Part shown: positions 43,714 to 53,157 of the stretch, one piece after another | Numbering within the stretch: the first letter of the stretch is position 1 | Layout: every line of letters starts with the position of its first letter | NCBI GenBank assembly: GCA_963823165.1 | Contig: CAWGKV010000010.1 | Span: forward strand, 61,212 to 125,211 | DNA length: 64,000 nucleotides | Source: Roseiarcus sp963823165 | GTDB lineage: Bacteria > Pseudomonadota > Alphaproteobacteria > Rhizobiales > Beijerinckiaceae | Direction: 5' to 3' | The notes under the pieces: model-generated | Databases searched by the model: none | Told to the model about the DNA's origin: nothing | Seen by the model: only the letters and a program-made list of their open reading frames with translations | Position numbers and translations under genes: made by a program

Positions 43714-45181
43714 GAAGCTCTCCGATCCTGGTCGGCCCCCTCGCGCCGCCGATCTCGATCAGCGCCTTTTCGAGGAGATTCGTTGCGACGGCCATGCGAT
43801 AGGAGGCGCTCGCCCGCTGGTCGGTCAACGGCGTGAAATCGGATGACAAAGCCGCGAGCGCCGGCCGCCATGTCGAGGAATCCCGAAGGCTCACGCCGAC
43901 CAGCGACTTCTCCGCGTTCCCGGCTCGCTTCGGCGTCGCCGCCATGCCCCCGAAGGCAATGCGCGCGCCGGCGATCCGCGCACCGTCGATCTCGACGCGC
44001 GCGGCCAGCATGACGGCGGAGATATCCTCGTCGAAGCGCTTCGAGACCTTGAAGGCGCGGAAGCGCTGGGTCTCGCCAAGCTGCGGCGCCTCGACCGCCA
44101 GCACGAACTCTCCGGGGGCCCTGTCCTGCTTGCCATACGCGATGAAGAAGTCCTCCAGCGGCAGCGCGCGCGTGATCGAGCCCTTGCGCAGCACAACCCG
44201 GCCGCCAAGCGCAATGAGCGCCGGCGCGATATCGCCGATCGGCGATCCGTTGGCGATATTTCCGCCGACCGTTCCGCTGGTGCGCACCTGGATCGAGCCG
44301 AACCGGCGCATGAGCTCGCCGAGGTCCGGATGGATCGCGGCGAGCAGCGGCGCGGCGTCGGCGAGCGTCACGCTGGCGCCGAGCGAGAGTGCGCCGTCGA
44401 TAGTTTCGCCGACATCATCGAGACCCGCCGTCCGGCCCAGCCAGATCACGCGCTTCAGGTCGCGCAACTGCTTGGTGACCCAGAGGCCGACGTCGGTCGC
44501 CCCGGCGACCAGCGTCGCATCGGGAAACCGGGCATAGAGTGCGGCGAGCCCGTCCAGGCTGGCGGGGGCGGCGAAGAAGGACGCCTCGTCGCCGACGAAG
44601 AGATCGAGGTCGTCGTTCAGTCGCGTGAGCGCCTCCGTCCGCGCCTGCGCCGTCGCGGCGAAACGGTCGTCGGGCGCTCCGTTGCAGGTGGCGAGCGCCG
44701 CATCGAGAATCGGCCGGTAGCCCGTGCAACGGCAGAGATTGCCTGCGAGCTGATCGCACAGGCTCGCTCTCGTCGAAGGGGCGCCGGAGTGGTAGGCGGC
44801 GAACAGGCTCATGACGATTCCGGGCGTGCAAAAGCCGCACTGCGACCCATGGCAGTCGACCATCGCCTGCTGCACCGGATGCAGCGCCTCGCCATCCGCC
44901 AGGTCTTCGATCGTGATCAGCTCTGCGCCGTCGAGTTGGCCGAGCAGCAGAATGCAGGCGTTGACGGCGTCGTAGGTCAGGCGTCCGTTGCGGTTGCGGG
45001 CCAGAACGACCGTGCAGGCGCCGCAGTCGCCCTCCGCGCAGCCCTCTTTCGTGCCTTTGGCCCCTGCCTCCTCGCGCAGCCAGTCGAGCGCCGTCGCGCG
45101 CGGCGAGAATTTTTCGAGCGTGGTTTCGCGCCCGCGAAAGCGGAAGCGAAGCGCATGACGAACCTTTTCCTTCTGCACCAT
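43700..45181 (-). CDS. xdhA: xanthine dehydrogenase small subunit (two [2Fe-2S], FAD)
   Basis: A 493-residue subunit. The first cluster is bound by 'EGCAEGDCGACTVVL' and a later Cys in 'NACILLLG'; the second by 'HGSQCGFCTPGIVMSLF' and 'LAGNLCRCTGYRPI'. The FAD domain follows: 'DATLVAGATDVGLWVT', 'SIQVRTSGTVGGNIANGSPI', and the C-terminal 'RFDEDISAVMLAARV'. It passes electrons from the Mo site to NAD(+). AAGGAG precedes the ATG. It heads the xdhABC operon and is intact, in contrast to xdhB. Confidence 0.95.
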   Translation of the reverse strand: MVQKEKVRHALRFRFRGRETTLEKFSPRATALDWLREEAGAKGTKEGCAEGDCGACTVVLARNRNGRLTYDAVNACILLLGQLDGAELITIEDLADGEALHPVQQAMVDCHGSQCGFCTPGIVMSLFAAYHSGAPSTRASLCDQLAGNLCRCTGYRPILDAALATCNGAPDDRFAATAQARTEALTRLNDDLDLFVGDEASFFAAPASLDGLAALYARFPDATLVAGATDVGLWVTKQLRDLKRVIWLGRTAGLDDVGETIDGALSLGASVTLADAAPLLAAIHPDLGELMRRFGSIQVRTSGTVGGNIANGSPIGDIAPALIALGGRVVLRKGSITRALPLEDFFIAYGKQDRAPGEFVLAVEAPQLGETQRFRAFKVSKRFDEDISAVMLAARVEIDGARIAGARIAFGGMAATPKRAGNAEKSLVGVSLRDSSTWRPALAALSSDFTPLTDQRASASYRMAVATNLLEKALIEIGGARGPTRIGELHAAE

Positions 45182-45258
45182 CGGCGCTCCTTGAAACCGC
45201 TTACATCATGGAGCTTTTCCGCTTCGAACGGAAGCGCGTCCTGTGATGCCAAAGCGGC

Positions 45259-45396
45259 TCAGCTTTTTGGCAGGGCGATCGAAATATCCGTTGCGGCGAA
45301 ATCCTTCCCGACGAATAGGAGCGAGCAATCCCGTTCCTTCGCGAGCGCATAGACAAAGCAGCGCCGCCCGGTCCATGCGTTGGTCCAATTCAAGGC
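45259..45396 (-). pseudogene. VapC-type PIN toxin remnant
   Basis: The C-terminal end of a second PIN toxin: 'RRCFVYALAKERDCSLLFVG' then 'KDFAATDISIALPKS' and a stop. 'C-F-x-Y-A-L-A-K' and 'K-D-F-x-x-T-D' are the conserved end of one VapC subgroup. 'ALNWTNAWTG' before it looks like a damaged 'ALNFGD'. It lies between thrS and xdhA; no antitoxin is visible. It belongs to a different subgroup from the relic at 39575. Confidence 0.7.
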
Positions 45397-45406
45397 AAAG
45401 GCGCCG

Positions 45407-47377
45407 TCAGACCGCCTCCTCCTGCCGAAGATCCGGCGGCAGCGCCTCGGCGGCCAGCGCCTCGATCGCCTCATCGGCGCCCATGGACGTCTGGGCGTTG
45501 GACCCCAGACGCCGAATCGACACCGTGTTCTCGCTCGCCTCCTTACGGCCGACGGCGATAAGGACCGGGACTTTCGCCAGCGAGTGCTCGCGCACCTTGT
45601 AATTGATCTTCTCGTTGCGAAGGTCGGTGTCGACCCTCAGCCCCCTTTTCTTGGCCTTGGCCGCGAAGCGCAATGCGAAATCGTCGGCCTCGCTGGTGAT
45701 CGTGCAGACGACGATCTGGACCGGGGCGAGCCACAGCGGCAGGTGGCCGGCGTAGTGCTCGAGCAAAATTCCGATGAAGCGCTCCATGGAGCCGCAGATC
45801 GCCCGATGGATCATGACCGGCGTCGTCTTCTCGCTGTTGGCGGCGATGTAGAAGGCGCCGAACCGTTCCGGCAGGTTGAAATCGACTTGGGTCGTCCCGC
45901 ATTGCCAGTCGCGGCCGATGGCGTCCCGCAGCACGTATTCGAATTTCGGGCCGTAGAAGGCGCCCTCGCCGGGATTGAGGCTCGTCGTGACGACATTGCC
46001 GTGCCGCGCCCTGATCTCGTCGAGGACGCGGCTCATCACCGCTTCTGCGTGATCCCACATGGCGTCCGTGCCGACCCGTTTGTCGGGGCGCGTCGATAGC
46101 TTGACCACGATCCTGTCGAAGCCGAAGTGGCTGTAGACGGAAAGGATCAGCTCATTGATCTTGTGGCATTCCTCCGCCAGCTGCTCTTCGGTGCAGAAGA
46201 TATGGGCGTCGTCCTGGGTGAAGGAGCGAACGCGCATGAGGCCGTGCAGCGCGCCCGAAGGTTCGTAGCGGTTCACGGCGCCGAACTCGGCGAGGCGCAG
46301 GGGCAGCTCGCGATAGCTGCGCAGGCCGTTCTTGAAGATTTGAACGTGGCCAGGGCAGTTCATCGGCTTGATCGCATAGATGCGCTCGTCCTCGGTCTCC
46401 GCGTCCTCGCCTGCGGGACGCGCCATGAACATGCTCTCGCGATACCAGCCCCAGTGGCCGGAAATTTCCCATAGCCGCTTGTCGAGGACTTGCGGCGCGT
46501 TGACCTCCAGATAGTCTTCCGCGAGGCGCCGCCGCATGTAGGCGACGAGCGTCTGGAACAGCGTCCAACCCTTGGGGTGCCAGAAGATCGAGCCCGGTCC
46601 CTCCTCCTGGAAGTGGAACAGGTCCATCTCGCGGGCGAGCTTGCGGTGGTCGCGCCGCTCGGCCTCCTCGAGCTGCTTCAAATAGGCGTCGAGCTCTTCC
46701 TTCCCGGCGAAGGCGGTGGCGTAGATGCGCGACAGCATGGGCTTCGTCGAGTCCCCTCGCCAGTAGGCGCCGGCAACCTTCATCAGCTTGAAGGCGTCGC
46801 CCACTTTGCCGGTCGAGGTCATGTGCGGCCCGCGGCAGAGGTCGGTCCATTCTCCCTGGCTGTAGAGCTTGACATCCTCGCCTGGCGGAATGGCGTCGAT
46901 GAGCTCGACCTTGAACGCCTCGCCCCGCTTCTCGAAGAAGCTCTTCGCCTCGTCGCGCGACACGACGGTCTTGGTGAAGGGCCTGTCGCGAGCGATGATC
47001 TCGCGCATGCGCTTCTCGATCGCCGGGAAATCTTCAGGCGTGAACGGCTCGGACCGATAGAAGTCGTAGTAGAAGCCGTTTTCGATCACCGGCCCTATGG
47101 TCACCTGGGCATCCGGCCACAGCGACTGGACGGCTTCGGCCAGCACATGCGCCGCGTCGTGGCGAATGAGTTCGAGCGCGCGCGGATCGTCGCGGGAGAC
47201 GAACTCGAGCGTCGCGTCCTTATCGATCTCGTCGGCGAGATCGACGAGCTGGCCGTCGCGGATCGCCGCGACCGAGCGCTTGGCGAGAGAAGGGGAGATC
47301 GATTTGGCGACGTCGTAACTGGAGACGCCGGGCTCGTAGGCGCGCTCAGCGCCGTCGGGAAATGTGACGTTGATCAT
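45407..47377 (-). CDS. thrS: threonyl-tRNA synthetase
   Basis: A 656-residue class II synthetase (EC 6.1.1.3). In order: TGS domain from MINVTFPDG; editing domain with 'RHDAAHVLAEAVQSLWPDAQ' and 'CRGPHMTSTGKVGDAFKL'; catalytic core with 'MNCPGHVQIFKNGLRSYREL', 'FTQDDAHIFCTEEQ' and 'AICGSMERFIGILLEHYAG'; anticodon-binding domain with 'VDTDLRNEKINYKVREHSL' and 'VAVGRKE'-like 'LIAVGRKEASENTV'. The start at 47377 has CGGAG upstream; a frame to 47563 is longer but unconserved. No leader or T-box-like element was recognised upstream. Confidence 0.97.
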   Translation of the reverse strand: MINVTFPDGAERAYEPGVSSYDVAKSISPSLAKRSVAAIRDGQLVDLADEIDKDATLEFVSRDDPRALELIRHDAAHVLAEAVQSLWPDAQVTIGPVIENGFYYDFYRSEPFTPEDFPAIEKRMREIIARDRPFTKTVVSRDEAKSFFEKRGEAFKVELIDAIPPGEDVKLYSQGEWTDLCRGPHMTSTGKVGDAFKLMKVAGAYWRGDSTKPMLSRIYATAFAGKEELDAYLKQLEEAERRDHRKLAREMDLFHFQEEGPGSIFWHPKGWTLFQTLVAYMRRRLAEDYLEVNAPQVLDKRLWEISGHWGWYRESMFMARPAGEDAETEDERIYAIKPMNCPGHVQIFKNGLRSYRELPLRLAEFGAVNRYEPSGALHGLMRVRSFTQDDAHIFCTEEQLAEECHKINELILSVYSHFGFDRIVVKLSTRPDKRVGTDAMWDHAEAVMSRVLDEIRARHGNVVTTSLNPGEGAFYGPKFEYVLRDAIGRDWQCGTTQVDFNLPERFGAFYIAANSEKTTPVMIHRAICGSMERFIGILLEHYAGHLPLWLAPVQIVVCTITSEADDFALRFAAKAKKRGLRVDTDLRNEKINYKVREHSLAKVPVLIAVGRKEASENTVSIRRLGSNAQTSMGADEAIEALAAEALPPDLRQEEAV

Positions 47378-47516
47378 GGCTGCTCCGAGGCTCACTCGCC
47401 GATACCAATCGGCGTAAGCAAAACGCGCCTGCCTATAGACGGGCGGCGCGCGCCGAGCAATCCTCCCGAGCGAGCGTTCCGTCGGCGCCCGGCGCGCGAC
47501 GTGATAAAATGACGCC

Positions 47517-47813
47517 ATGCCGGATAATGCGAATCTGGTCCGACGCGTCATCGTCGAAGGCATGGTCCAGGGCGTCGGCTACCGCCATTTCGTGCGCCGC
47601 GCGGCGCTGCGGCTCGGCGTGTCCGGCTGGGTGCGCAACCGGGACGACGGCTCGGTCGAGGCGCTGGTCGCCGGGCCGCCGGCCGAGGTCGAGATGCTGC
47701 TGGCCGACATGCGTCGGGGCCCGCGCGGCGCGATGGTGACGCGCCTCACGCTCGCCGAGCCCGCCGACGGCGAGGCGCCGGCCGGCCCTTTCGTCATCGT
47801 GCCGACGGCATAA
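47517..47813 (+). CDS. acyP: acylphosphatase
   Basis: A 98-residue acylphosphatase (EC 3.6.1.7), hydrolysing acyl phosphates. The signature 'VEGMVQGVGYRHFVRRAA' holds the catalytic Arg, and 'GVSGWVRNRDDGSVEALVAG' holds the catalytic Asn. Length and order match the family exactly. It is divergent from thrS with about 140 bases between starts. Confidence 0.95.
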   Translation: MPDNANLVRRVIVEGMVQGVGYRHFVRRAALRLGVSGWVRNRDDGSVEALVAGPPAEVEMLLADMRRGPRGAMVTRLTLAEPADGEAPAGPFVIVPTA

Positions 47814-47944
47814 GCAGCAAAGTCGCAGCTTGGCTTCGCGCTCCGGAAGTCCCGAATCGAGAAGGGCGCCTCAGGCAGGGAAATTGCCTGCTCTACTTCA
47901 GTTAAGGAAAAACAGAAAACCGGCTTAACTTACCATTAATTATC

Positions 47945-48560
47945 TGTTTAATGCCTTCCGTCCCCCGAAGTCGGCCCGGATTGGACGGAGCTGGCCGCGG
48001 CGGCTTTCCTCTCCGCTCGAGCCCCCTGTCGGCCCTTGAAAATCCAAGCCGCGGTACGTTCCGCCAAAGCTCAGGAGCACCGGAGCAAAGCCCGGGATAG
48101 CAGAATCCAAGCAAAAGTCTTCCAGGAAACGGCTGTTCTCAAGGGGTTACGCGGGAATCCAAATTGTTTTCTCCTCCGCTTCGCGCTGACGCCTTCGCTT
48201 GGTCCGCGGCCTGTCCGCCGATGCGCTCCGCCGGCAGCCAACTCGCTTCCTTGCCTGCCGACCAAAGACAACGCCGTCAAACCCGTTCGGCGGCGGGCTC
48301 GACGCCGAGCGAGGCGAAGTCAATCCTCCTCAGCGCAAGCGGGCTCGGCGGAAAGCCGCCGCCGCCCGTCCCGCCCCCAGGGGCGGTTGAGCTGCAGGTT
48401 GCGGTGAGATTCGAAGCCGCCTCCATGCCAACCTCGCTTTCCATCCCGCCCCCGTTGCGGTCGATCAACCCCTTATGCCACGAGGTTTCGGAACATGTCA
48501 AGAACAAATAAGGGCTACTTTTAGCGCCGCTCGTCCACGAGCGGCAAACGCGGTGGCAAG
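47945..48560. repeat. dispersed intergenic repeat, copy B
   Basis: This stretch shares with 9433-10080 the blocks listed there, in the same order, with about 80-90% identity inside blocks. Its centre (48290-48440) differs from copy A and lacks the inverted repeat. The right end contains 'CACGAGCGGCAAACG', matching 'CATGAGCGGCAAACG' in copy A. No coding frame is credible. Confidence 0.75.
48526..48545. terminator. hairpin at the right end of repeat copy B
   Basis: GCCGCTCGT and ACGAGCGGC form a perfect 9-bp stem separated by two bases (an effective 8-bp stem with four-base loop). Copy A keeps only the right half. A short T-rich stretch (CTACTTTTAG) precedes it, so on the minus strand it could act as a weak terminator. 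Confidence 0.4.
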
Positions 48561-48921
48561 GTGGGGGACAGAGGCCGCGCAAGACGGAAAGGTAGCGACC
48601 GGTCACATGCAATGACCGGCAACGCTTTTTCCACTTGTTCCGTGGACGGTGCATCGCAGGGAGTCTGCCCGGAAAAAACCGGCCGGGGGGCAAAGCCAGG
48701 CGGGGTGAAACGAGGTTGAAATGCAGGTGCGTGCAAGCCGAATTCCCTGCGTGGGCGAGAAGGGAAGTTTTTCACGCACAGACAGAAACCGCAGGGGATT
48801 TTTGCGGGCGCAGGGAAGTCCATTGGTCGGGGCGGACGCACGAGAAATGAACCTGGCAGCGCATCAGCTGTTGACGAAGACTTCTTAAAACTCGTCTCTT
48901 GCGCCCGGCCGCACCCGTCGC
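48561..48921. other. gene-free stretch
   Basis: About 360 bases between the repeat and the small hydrophilic protein gene. Frames through it are Arg/Pro-rich shadows with no motif. I see no promoter-like or structural element I can name. Confidence 0.45.
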
Positions 48922-49116
48922 TCAGCCGCTCTTCTTCTCGGACAGACGCTCGGCCGGGGTCTTCGCCTTATGCTCGTCCGGCCCGCCGGCCGAGGTTCCG
49001 GTGGTGGGAAGCGGATCGCTGGCGGGAAACGATTCCTCGATCGCCTCGTCGAGCCGCCGGTCCTCCTCCTCGCGCTGTTCGCTGGCTGCGCCCGGCTTCT
49101 TGGGGTTCTCTTTCAT
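48922..49116 (-). CDS. small acidic hydrophilic protein with ESFPASDP motif
   Basis: A 64-residue protein, nearly all charged or small residues, with the motif 'LDEAIEESFPASDPLP' that recurs in many short proteobacterial proteins of unknown function. No signal peptide, TM segment or cysteine. It is likely intrinsically disordered. The start MKENPKKPGAASEQ follows GAGCGACC. Confidence 0.7.
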   Translation of the reverse strand: MKENPKKPGAASEQREEEDRRLDEAIEESFPASDPLPTTGTSAGGPDEHKAKTPAERLSEKKSG

Positions 49117-49243
49117 CCTGGTCGCTCCTCATTCGGACTTCGCCCGCACAATGCCCGCGCCGAGGACCGAAAGTATGACGGCGGAGGGAGTGCTTTTACC
49201 ATGTCGGGCGGTTTTAATTCGCCCGTCCCTCCGGAACTTGAAA

Positions 49244-50518
49244 TCAGGCTTGCGAGGGCTTGCCGTTCTCGGGTGCGGATCCGACGCTGGGCTGTTTCGA
49301 ATGGCGACAGATCAGCCACTCGGCCATCTGCTGGTAAACGTCCCGACGGGCGAGCAGGTCAAGATGTCCGGTCTCGCAGGCGACCCATTGCCGCTCGGCA
49401 GGAAACTTGAGCGTGCGAGCGGGATCCCTGTGCCGGCCGAGCGCGCTTGCGACGGGAACCAGGCCGTCGCCGACCAGGCGTTCCTTGAGGCCGCCAGGGG
49501 AAGCCGCGGTCGTGGCGGCGATCGCGAAGCAGGCGACGCCTTTCGGCAAGGGAACGAGGCGCCGCCGATCCGCTGGCTCGTGTGCGAAACGGTCGCGCCC
49601 CTGCCAATCCTCGTCCATCAGGTACCCGTAACGCAGGTCGGTCACGCCGGCGCTGCGGACCTTGCCGAGACGGCCGAAGGGCGCGGCGTAGGGCATCCTG
49701 CCGAGAACGACATCGACCCAATTGCCGATCCGCTCGAGCGGCGCCCCGTGATGCGGCGTCCCGAGAAAGACGAGTTTTTTCAGACTCTTCCGCCAGCCGA
49801 ACCCCGCCTCCTCAGCGCATCGGCAGGCGCTGCGCGCGACGAGGCCGCCCATGCTGTGGCCGACGATGACGAAATCTTCAATTTCGACCGGCCATTCGGC
49901 TACCAGCGCGGCGAGCGCATTGGCGAAGGCGCGGCCGTTGACCGAGACATGCAGGCCCGAATTGTAGGAGAGATAGACCGGGGTGTAGCCGAAGTCGCGG
50001 GCGAGCGCCGCGCCATGATCGTGGTTCTGCCGCGTCCATTGCAGATCGCTCATGCAGAGTCCATGCAGGAGCACGGCGAGCTTGCCCGTGACGCCGGGGA
50101 ACGCCTTGGCCAACGCATGGCGCTCGAGGGTGAGCGGCCGTCCGTCCCGGCGAAAGCGCATGGTGAGCGCGAGCGGGTTGCCGGTCGCGGCGAGATGGTC
50201 GCCAACGACGCCGTTGAGCGCGGCAAGCGCGATTTCCCGCCCGCGCGACACAGGACGATCGTCCGGCTTGGCGGCGACCAACCCGGCGGCGGCGCCGACG
50301 CCCGAGGCGGACAGCCGGAAGGCCTCGCGGACGCCGCGATAGACAAGTTTTGTGACGCCGCCGGTGAGCCCCCGACCAAACGGGGCCAAGCCAGGCGTGT
50401 CGAGGATGTTGTCATGCATATGCTCGACGACGCCGGTCAGGCCTTCCGCCGCGTCCGCAGCGAGACGGCCGAGGCCGAGGACGTCCGATAGCGAAAGGGC
50501 GGCAACTCTTGTCGTCAT
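49244..50518 (-). CDS. alpha/beta-hydrolase (lipase/PGAP1-like)
   Basis: A 424-residue protein. The hydrolase domain begins about residue 145 ('KLAVLLHGLCMSDLQW'), with nucleophile Ser in 'VIVGHSMGGLVARSA', 'KLVFLGTPHHGAPLER', an acid in 'LVGDGLVPVASALG' and a His in 'CETGHLDLLARRDVY'. This order resembles lipases and PGAP1-like esterases. The first 140 residues are helical with no recognised family ('GLTGVVEHMHDNILDTPGLA'). No signal peptide is seen. Substrate unknown. Confidence 0.82.
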   Translation of the reverse strand: MTTRVAALSLSDVLGLGRLAADAAEGLTGVVEHMHDNILDTPGLAPFGRGLTGGVTKLVYRGVREAFRLSASGVGAAAGLVAAKPDDRPVSRGREIALAALNGVVGDHLAATGNPLALTMRFRRDGRPLTLERHALAKAFPGVTGKLAVLLHGLCMSDLQWTRQNHDHGAALARDFGYTPVYLSYNSGLHVSVNGRAFANALAALVAEWPVEIEDFVIVGHSMGGLVARSACRCAEEAGFGWRKSLKKLVFLGTPHHGAPLERIGNWVDVVLGRMPYAAPFGRLGKVRSAGVTDLRYGYLMDEDWQGRDRFAHEPADRRRLVPLPKGVACFAIAATTAASPGGLKERLVGDGLVPVASALGRHRDPARTLKFPAERQWVACETGHLDLLARRDVYQQMAEWLICRHSKQPSVGSAPENGKPSQA

Positions 50519-50811
50519 GGAAACTCCTTTTGCGCTCGGCCGGGGATCGGCGAAACTCCTAAAGGCGGCCGAAAATAGCGTTCAAGTTGAAGAACAAGGA
50601 CGTGCAAGGCTGCCAACCTTCTGCCTTGCTGAGCGGCCCCTCCCAGCCCCGCGCGCCGAGCAGGTCCACCCGGATCTGCCCTCCCCGCAACCGTTTCCAA
50701 CTGCCAGCGTCTAATGGGCGAGTCTATCATGGGTTTCCATGTTCAGCAAGAAGACTCCCGGCCGGAAACCGGCCGGAAGTCCGCTTTCCACAACGCAGGC
50801 GGCGCAGGCGA

Positions 50812-51036
50812 TTATCCGCGCTTATTCCGGGGGCGCGCTTTCCACGCCTCATTGCTGATCGCGATGAACCAGCGCAACCGCTTGAGGTCCGGGTGGCCGA
50901 GCGATCGCGCCTCGAGGTCGGCGAGGATTGTCTCGAGCGCCGCGCGCGACGTCGGCCAGTCGTAATCGGCGTTGTCCAGCATATTTTCCTCGGCGGCAAT
51001 CAGCCGGTCTACGATCTCGACAATCACGTCGGTCAT
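50812..51036 (-). CDS. small helical protein of unknown function
   Basis: A 74-residue protein, 'MTDVIVEIVDRLIAAEENML' then 'LETILADLEARSLGHPDLKR' and 'RWFIAISNEAWKARP'. The compact, regular amphipathic pattern and the sharp start suggest a real gene; the frame upstream of 51036 is low-complexity. Function unknown. Confidence 0.5.
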   Translation of the reverse strand: MTDVIVEIVDRLIAAEENMLDNADYDWPTSRAALETILADLEARSLGHPDLKRLRWFIAISNEAWKARPRNKRG

Positions 51037-51381
51037 GGCGCATCTCAAGTCTGCTCGCCCGCGCGAGTCCCGCCCCCGCGGCCGCAAATGCGGCGCCGCT
51101 GACGTCAAGCGGATTTCGTTTCGATTTGGGACAGGCGCCGTCGCCTCCTGCGGCGAGGAAGGCGCCGGCCCCGCCAGTTCTGAGCACAATGCCGCCGCCA
51201 ACAGCGCGGAACCCGGCGCCGTCGCCGCCAACGAGGCGATGATCAGTCAGATCAGGTCCGACCGCTCGCCAACAGCGGCGTCAAAGCGAGTTTTGACCCT
51301 CGGCTTCGGAAATGGTTCTCTGAGATATGCGAATGACTCATCCGTCGCGCCAAGCTCATTATGGTCGGCTTCGGCTGATCC
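51037..51381. other. gene-free stretch
   Basis: About 345 bases between divergent small genes. A minus-strand frame continues upstream of 51036 with an Ala/Pro-rich sequence, but it lacks a ribosome site and motif. Promoters for both neighbours should lie here. Confidence 0.45.
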
Positions 51382-51714
51382 ATGGCTCGCGATCCAGGTC
51401 TCGAAGAGCTCATCCGCGGAAATCTGCCGCGAGAGCTGGCGCTGACGGAGAAGGGGATGTTCGGCGGATGGGCCTGGCTCCTGAACGGCAACCTCCTCCT
51501 TGGGGCGCGCGGCGACGGCATGCTCGCCCGGCTCGGCAAGGGCAACGACGGCTGGGCGCTCGCCCTGCCCGACATCGCGCCGATGATCTCGCGTGGGCGC
51601 GTCATGAGCGGCTGGGTGCGCGCCGGGCCGGCGGCTTATGGCGACGACGCGCTGCGGTCGCGCCTGATCGAAGGGGCGCTCGACTTCGTGCGCCGGCTTC
51701 CGCCGAAGGCGTGA
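51382..51714 (+). CDS. TfoX/Sxy N-terminal domain protein
   Basis: A 110-residue protein with the TfoX N-terminal pattern: 'LALTEKGMFGGWAWLLNGNL', 'LLGARGDGMLARLGKGN', then 'RGRVMSGWVRAGPAAYGDDA'. In gammaproteobacteria TfoX/Sxy controls competence; single-domain alphaproteobacterial copies have no proven role. The C-terminal TfoX domain is absent. Confidence 0.8.
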   Translation: MARDPGLEELIRGNLPRELALTEKGMFGGWAWLLNGNLLLGARGDGMLARLGKGNDGWALALPDIAPMISRGRVMSGWVRAGPAAYGDDALRSRLIEGALDFVRRLPPKA

Positions 51715-51775
51715 GCGGCGGCAGTCTTCGCTCTCCGCTCGACGCCGGTGACCCTGCCCGGCGAAACGCTTCGTT

Positions 51776-52330
51776 TCAGGACGGAGGGACCCAGGCCTTG
51801 GCCAGGAGCCGGCGGACCATCGGCTCGAAGGTCGACAGGGGTTCGCTTTTGTAGTCCGGATCGAACGAGACCTCGTCGTATTTGGCGCAGAACTCGATCG
51901 TCCGCTCATAGGCCGGGTCCGACTTGAACTTGTCGCGTGCGTCGGGGTCGAGCCCGAGATGGCTGGCGTAGAAATAGGTCTGGAACAGGCCGTGCTGCGT
52001 CAGCATCCACCAGTTGTCGCGGCTGACGAACGGGCGAAGGATCGACGCGATCACCTCGCCGTGGTTGAATGGCCCCAGCGGCTCGCAGACGTCGTGCAGG
52101 AGCGCGACCGCGACATATTCCTCGCCCTTGCCGTCGCGTAGCGCGCGTGTTGCTGTCTGAAGGCAGTGATCGTAGCGGGTGATATTGTAGGCGGTGTCGC
52201 TGGCCAGGTCGCGCAGGAGGCCGAACAGGCGGTCGGGCAGATTGCGCAGCGTCTGCTCATGCACGTGCTTGAGCACCTGAAAATCCGCGTCGGTTCCCTG
52301 GTCCATGCGGGCGAAGTGCATTTTTTCCAT
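51776..52330 (-). CDS. HD-domain phosphohydrolase-like protein
   Basis: A 184-residue protein. 'ITRYDHCLQTATRALRDG' and 'EYVAVALLHDVCEPLGPFNH' give the H...HD metal-binding pattern, followed by 'GEVIASILRPFVSRDNWWML' and a downstream His in 'TQHGLFQTYFYA'. This layout resembles HD-domain oxygenases and phosphohydrolases near the PhnZ/inositol oxygenase branch, but the assignment is only by pattern. The start MEKMHFARMDQG at 52330 has GAGGG upstream. Confidence 0.75.
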   Translation of the reverse strand: MEKMHFARMDQGTDADFQVLKHVHEQTLRNLPDRLFGLLRDLASDTAYNITRYDHCLQTATRALRDGKGEEYVAVALLHDVCEPLGPFNHGEVIASILRPFVSRDNWWMLTQHGLFQTYFYASHLGLDPDARDKFKSDPAYERTIEFCAKYDEVSFDPDYKSEPLSTFEPMVRRLLAKAWVPPS

Positions 52331-52505
52331 TCGTTGCCCTCGAAGGTGACGCCGGCGCCGGCGCCGGCGCGAGCGCAATCGTATGTCGGCCTTCCATGCG
52401 GCGCCAAGACCGCACCGGCGATATGAATGGCCTACAAACAAGCCGGGGGCTCTGCCCGCAGTCAGATTGTTGGACGGTGTTCGGCGGCCATTGTATTGTC
52501 CCGCC

Positions 52506-52946
52506 ATGTCCGCGAAGAGCCCGCTCTACGATCGCGATTTCTACGCCTGGAGCCGCCAGCAGGCCGAACTGCTGCGCGCAGGAAAGCTAGGGCAAGCCGA
52601 CATCGAGCATATCGCCGAGGAAATCGACAGCATGGGGAGAGCGGAAAAGCGCGAGCTGATCAGCCGATTGGACGTCCTCCTGCTGCACCTTATCAAATGG
52701 CGTTATCAACCAGGCAAGCGCGGCCCGAGTTGGAAAGCGAGCATTCGTGCGCAACGAAATCGCCTCGCCTACCATCTCGACGACAACCCGAGCCTCAAAC
52801 CTCTCCTCCCGCAGGCGCTCGCCTCCGCGTACCGCAGCGCTCGGCTGGACGCGATCGCGGAGACCGGGCTCGCAGGAACGGCGCTCCCCGACACATGTCC
52901 GTGGATGGCCGAGGAGGTGTTGGACGAAGGGTTTTGGCCGGAGTGA
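52506..52946 (+). CDS. DUF29 protein
   Basis: A 146-residue protein with the DUF29 signature: 'YDRDFYAWSRQQAELLRAGK', 'IEHIAEEIDSMGRAEKRELI', 'LLHLIKWRYQPGKRGPSWKA', 'CPWMAEEVLDEGFWPE'. DUF29 proteins are helical and common in cyanobacteria and proteobacteria; some have been discussed as toxin-like or nucleic-acid-related, but no function is settled. No partner gene lies adjacent. Confidence 0.9.
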   Translation: MSAKSPLYDRDFYAWSRQQAELLRAGKLGQADIEHIAEEIDSMGRAEKRELISRLDVLLLHLIKWRYQPGKRGPSWKASIRAQRNRLAYHLDDNPSLKPLLPQALASAYRSARLDAIAETGLAGTALPDTCPWMAEEVLDEGFWPE

Positions 52947-53157
52947 ATGAGTCGGGTTTGCGACGGCTCCGCTTCGGAAGGCTGGGGCCGCAACCGTTTT
53001 GACGGCGCTGGCGTTGGTGTAATTCGAAATCCCTCCATTCGGAATCGGTTGCCACACAGCTCGCGAGCATCCATCGCTCCCCCCCCGAGAGACCCCGTGA
53101 CGAAGTAGCTGGAATGTCGGGCGCTCTAAGTTTCACCCCCTATAGTCCGGAATCGGC

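Noticed and set aside
48036..48511. Frames of 115-123 codons in repeat copy B
   Set aside because: The equivalent positions in copy A are not conserved as protein and the frames shift between copies, so the repeat is non-coding.
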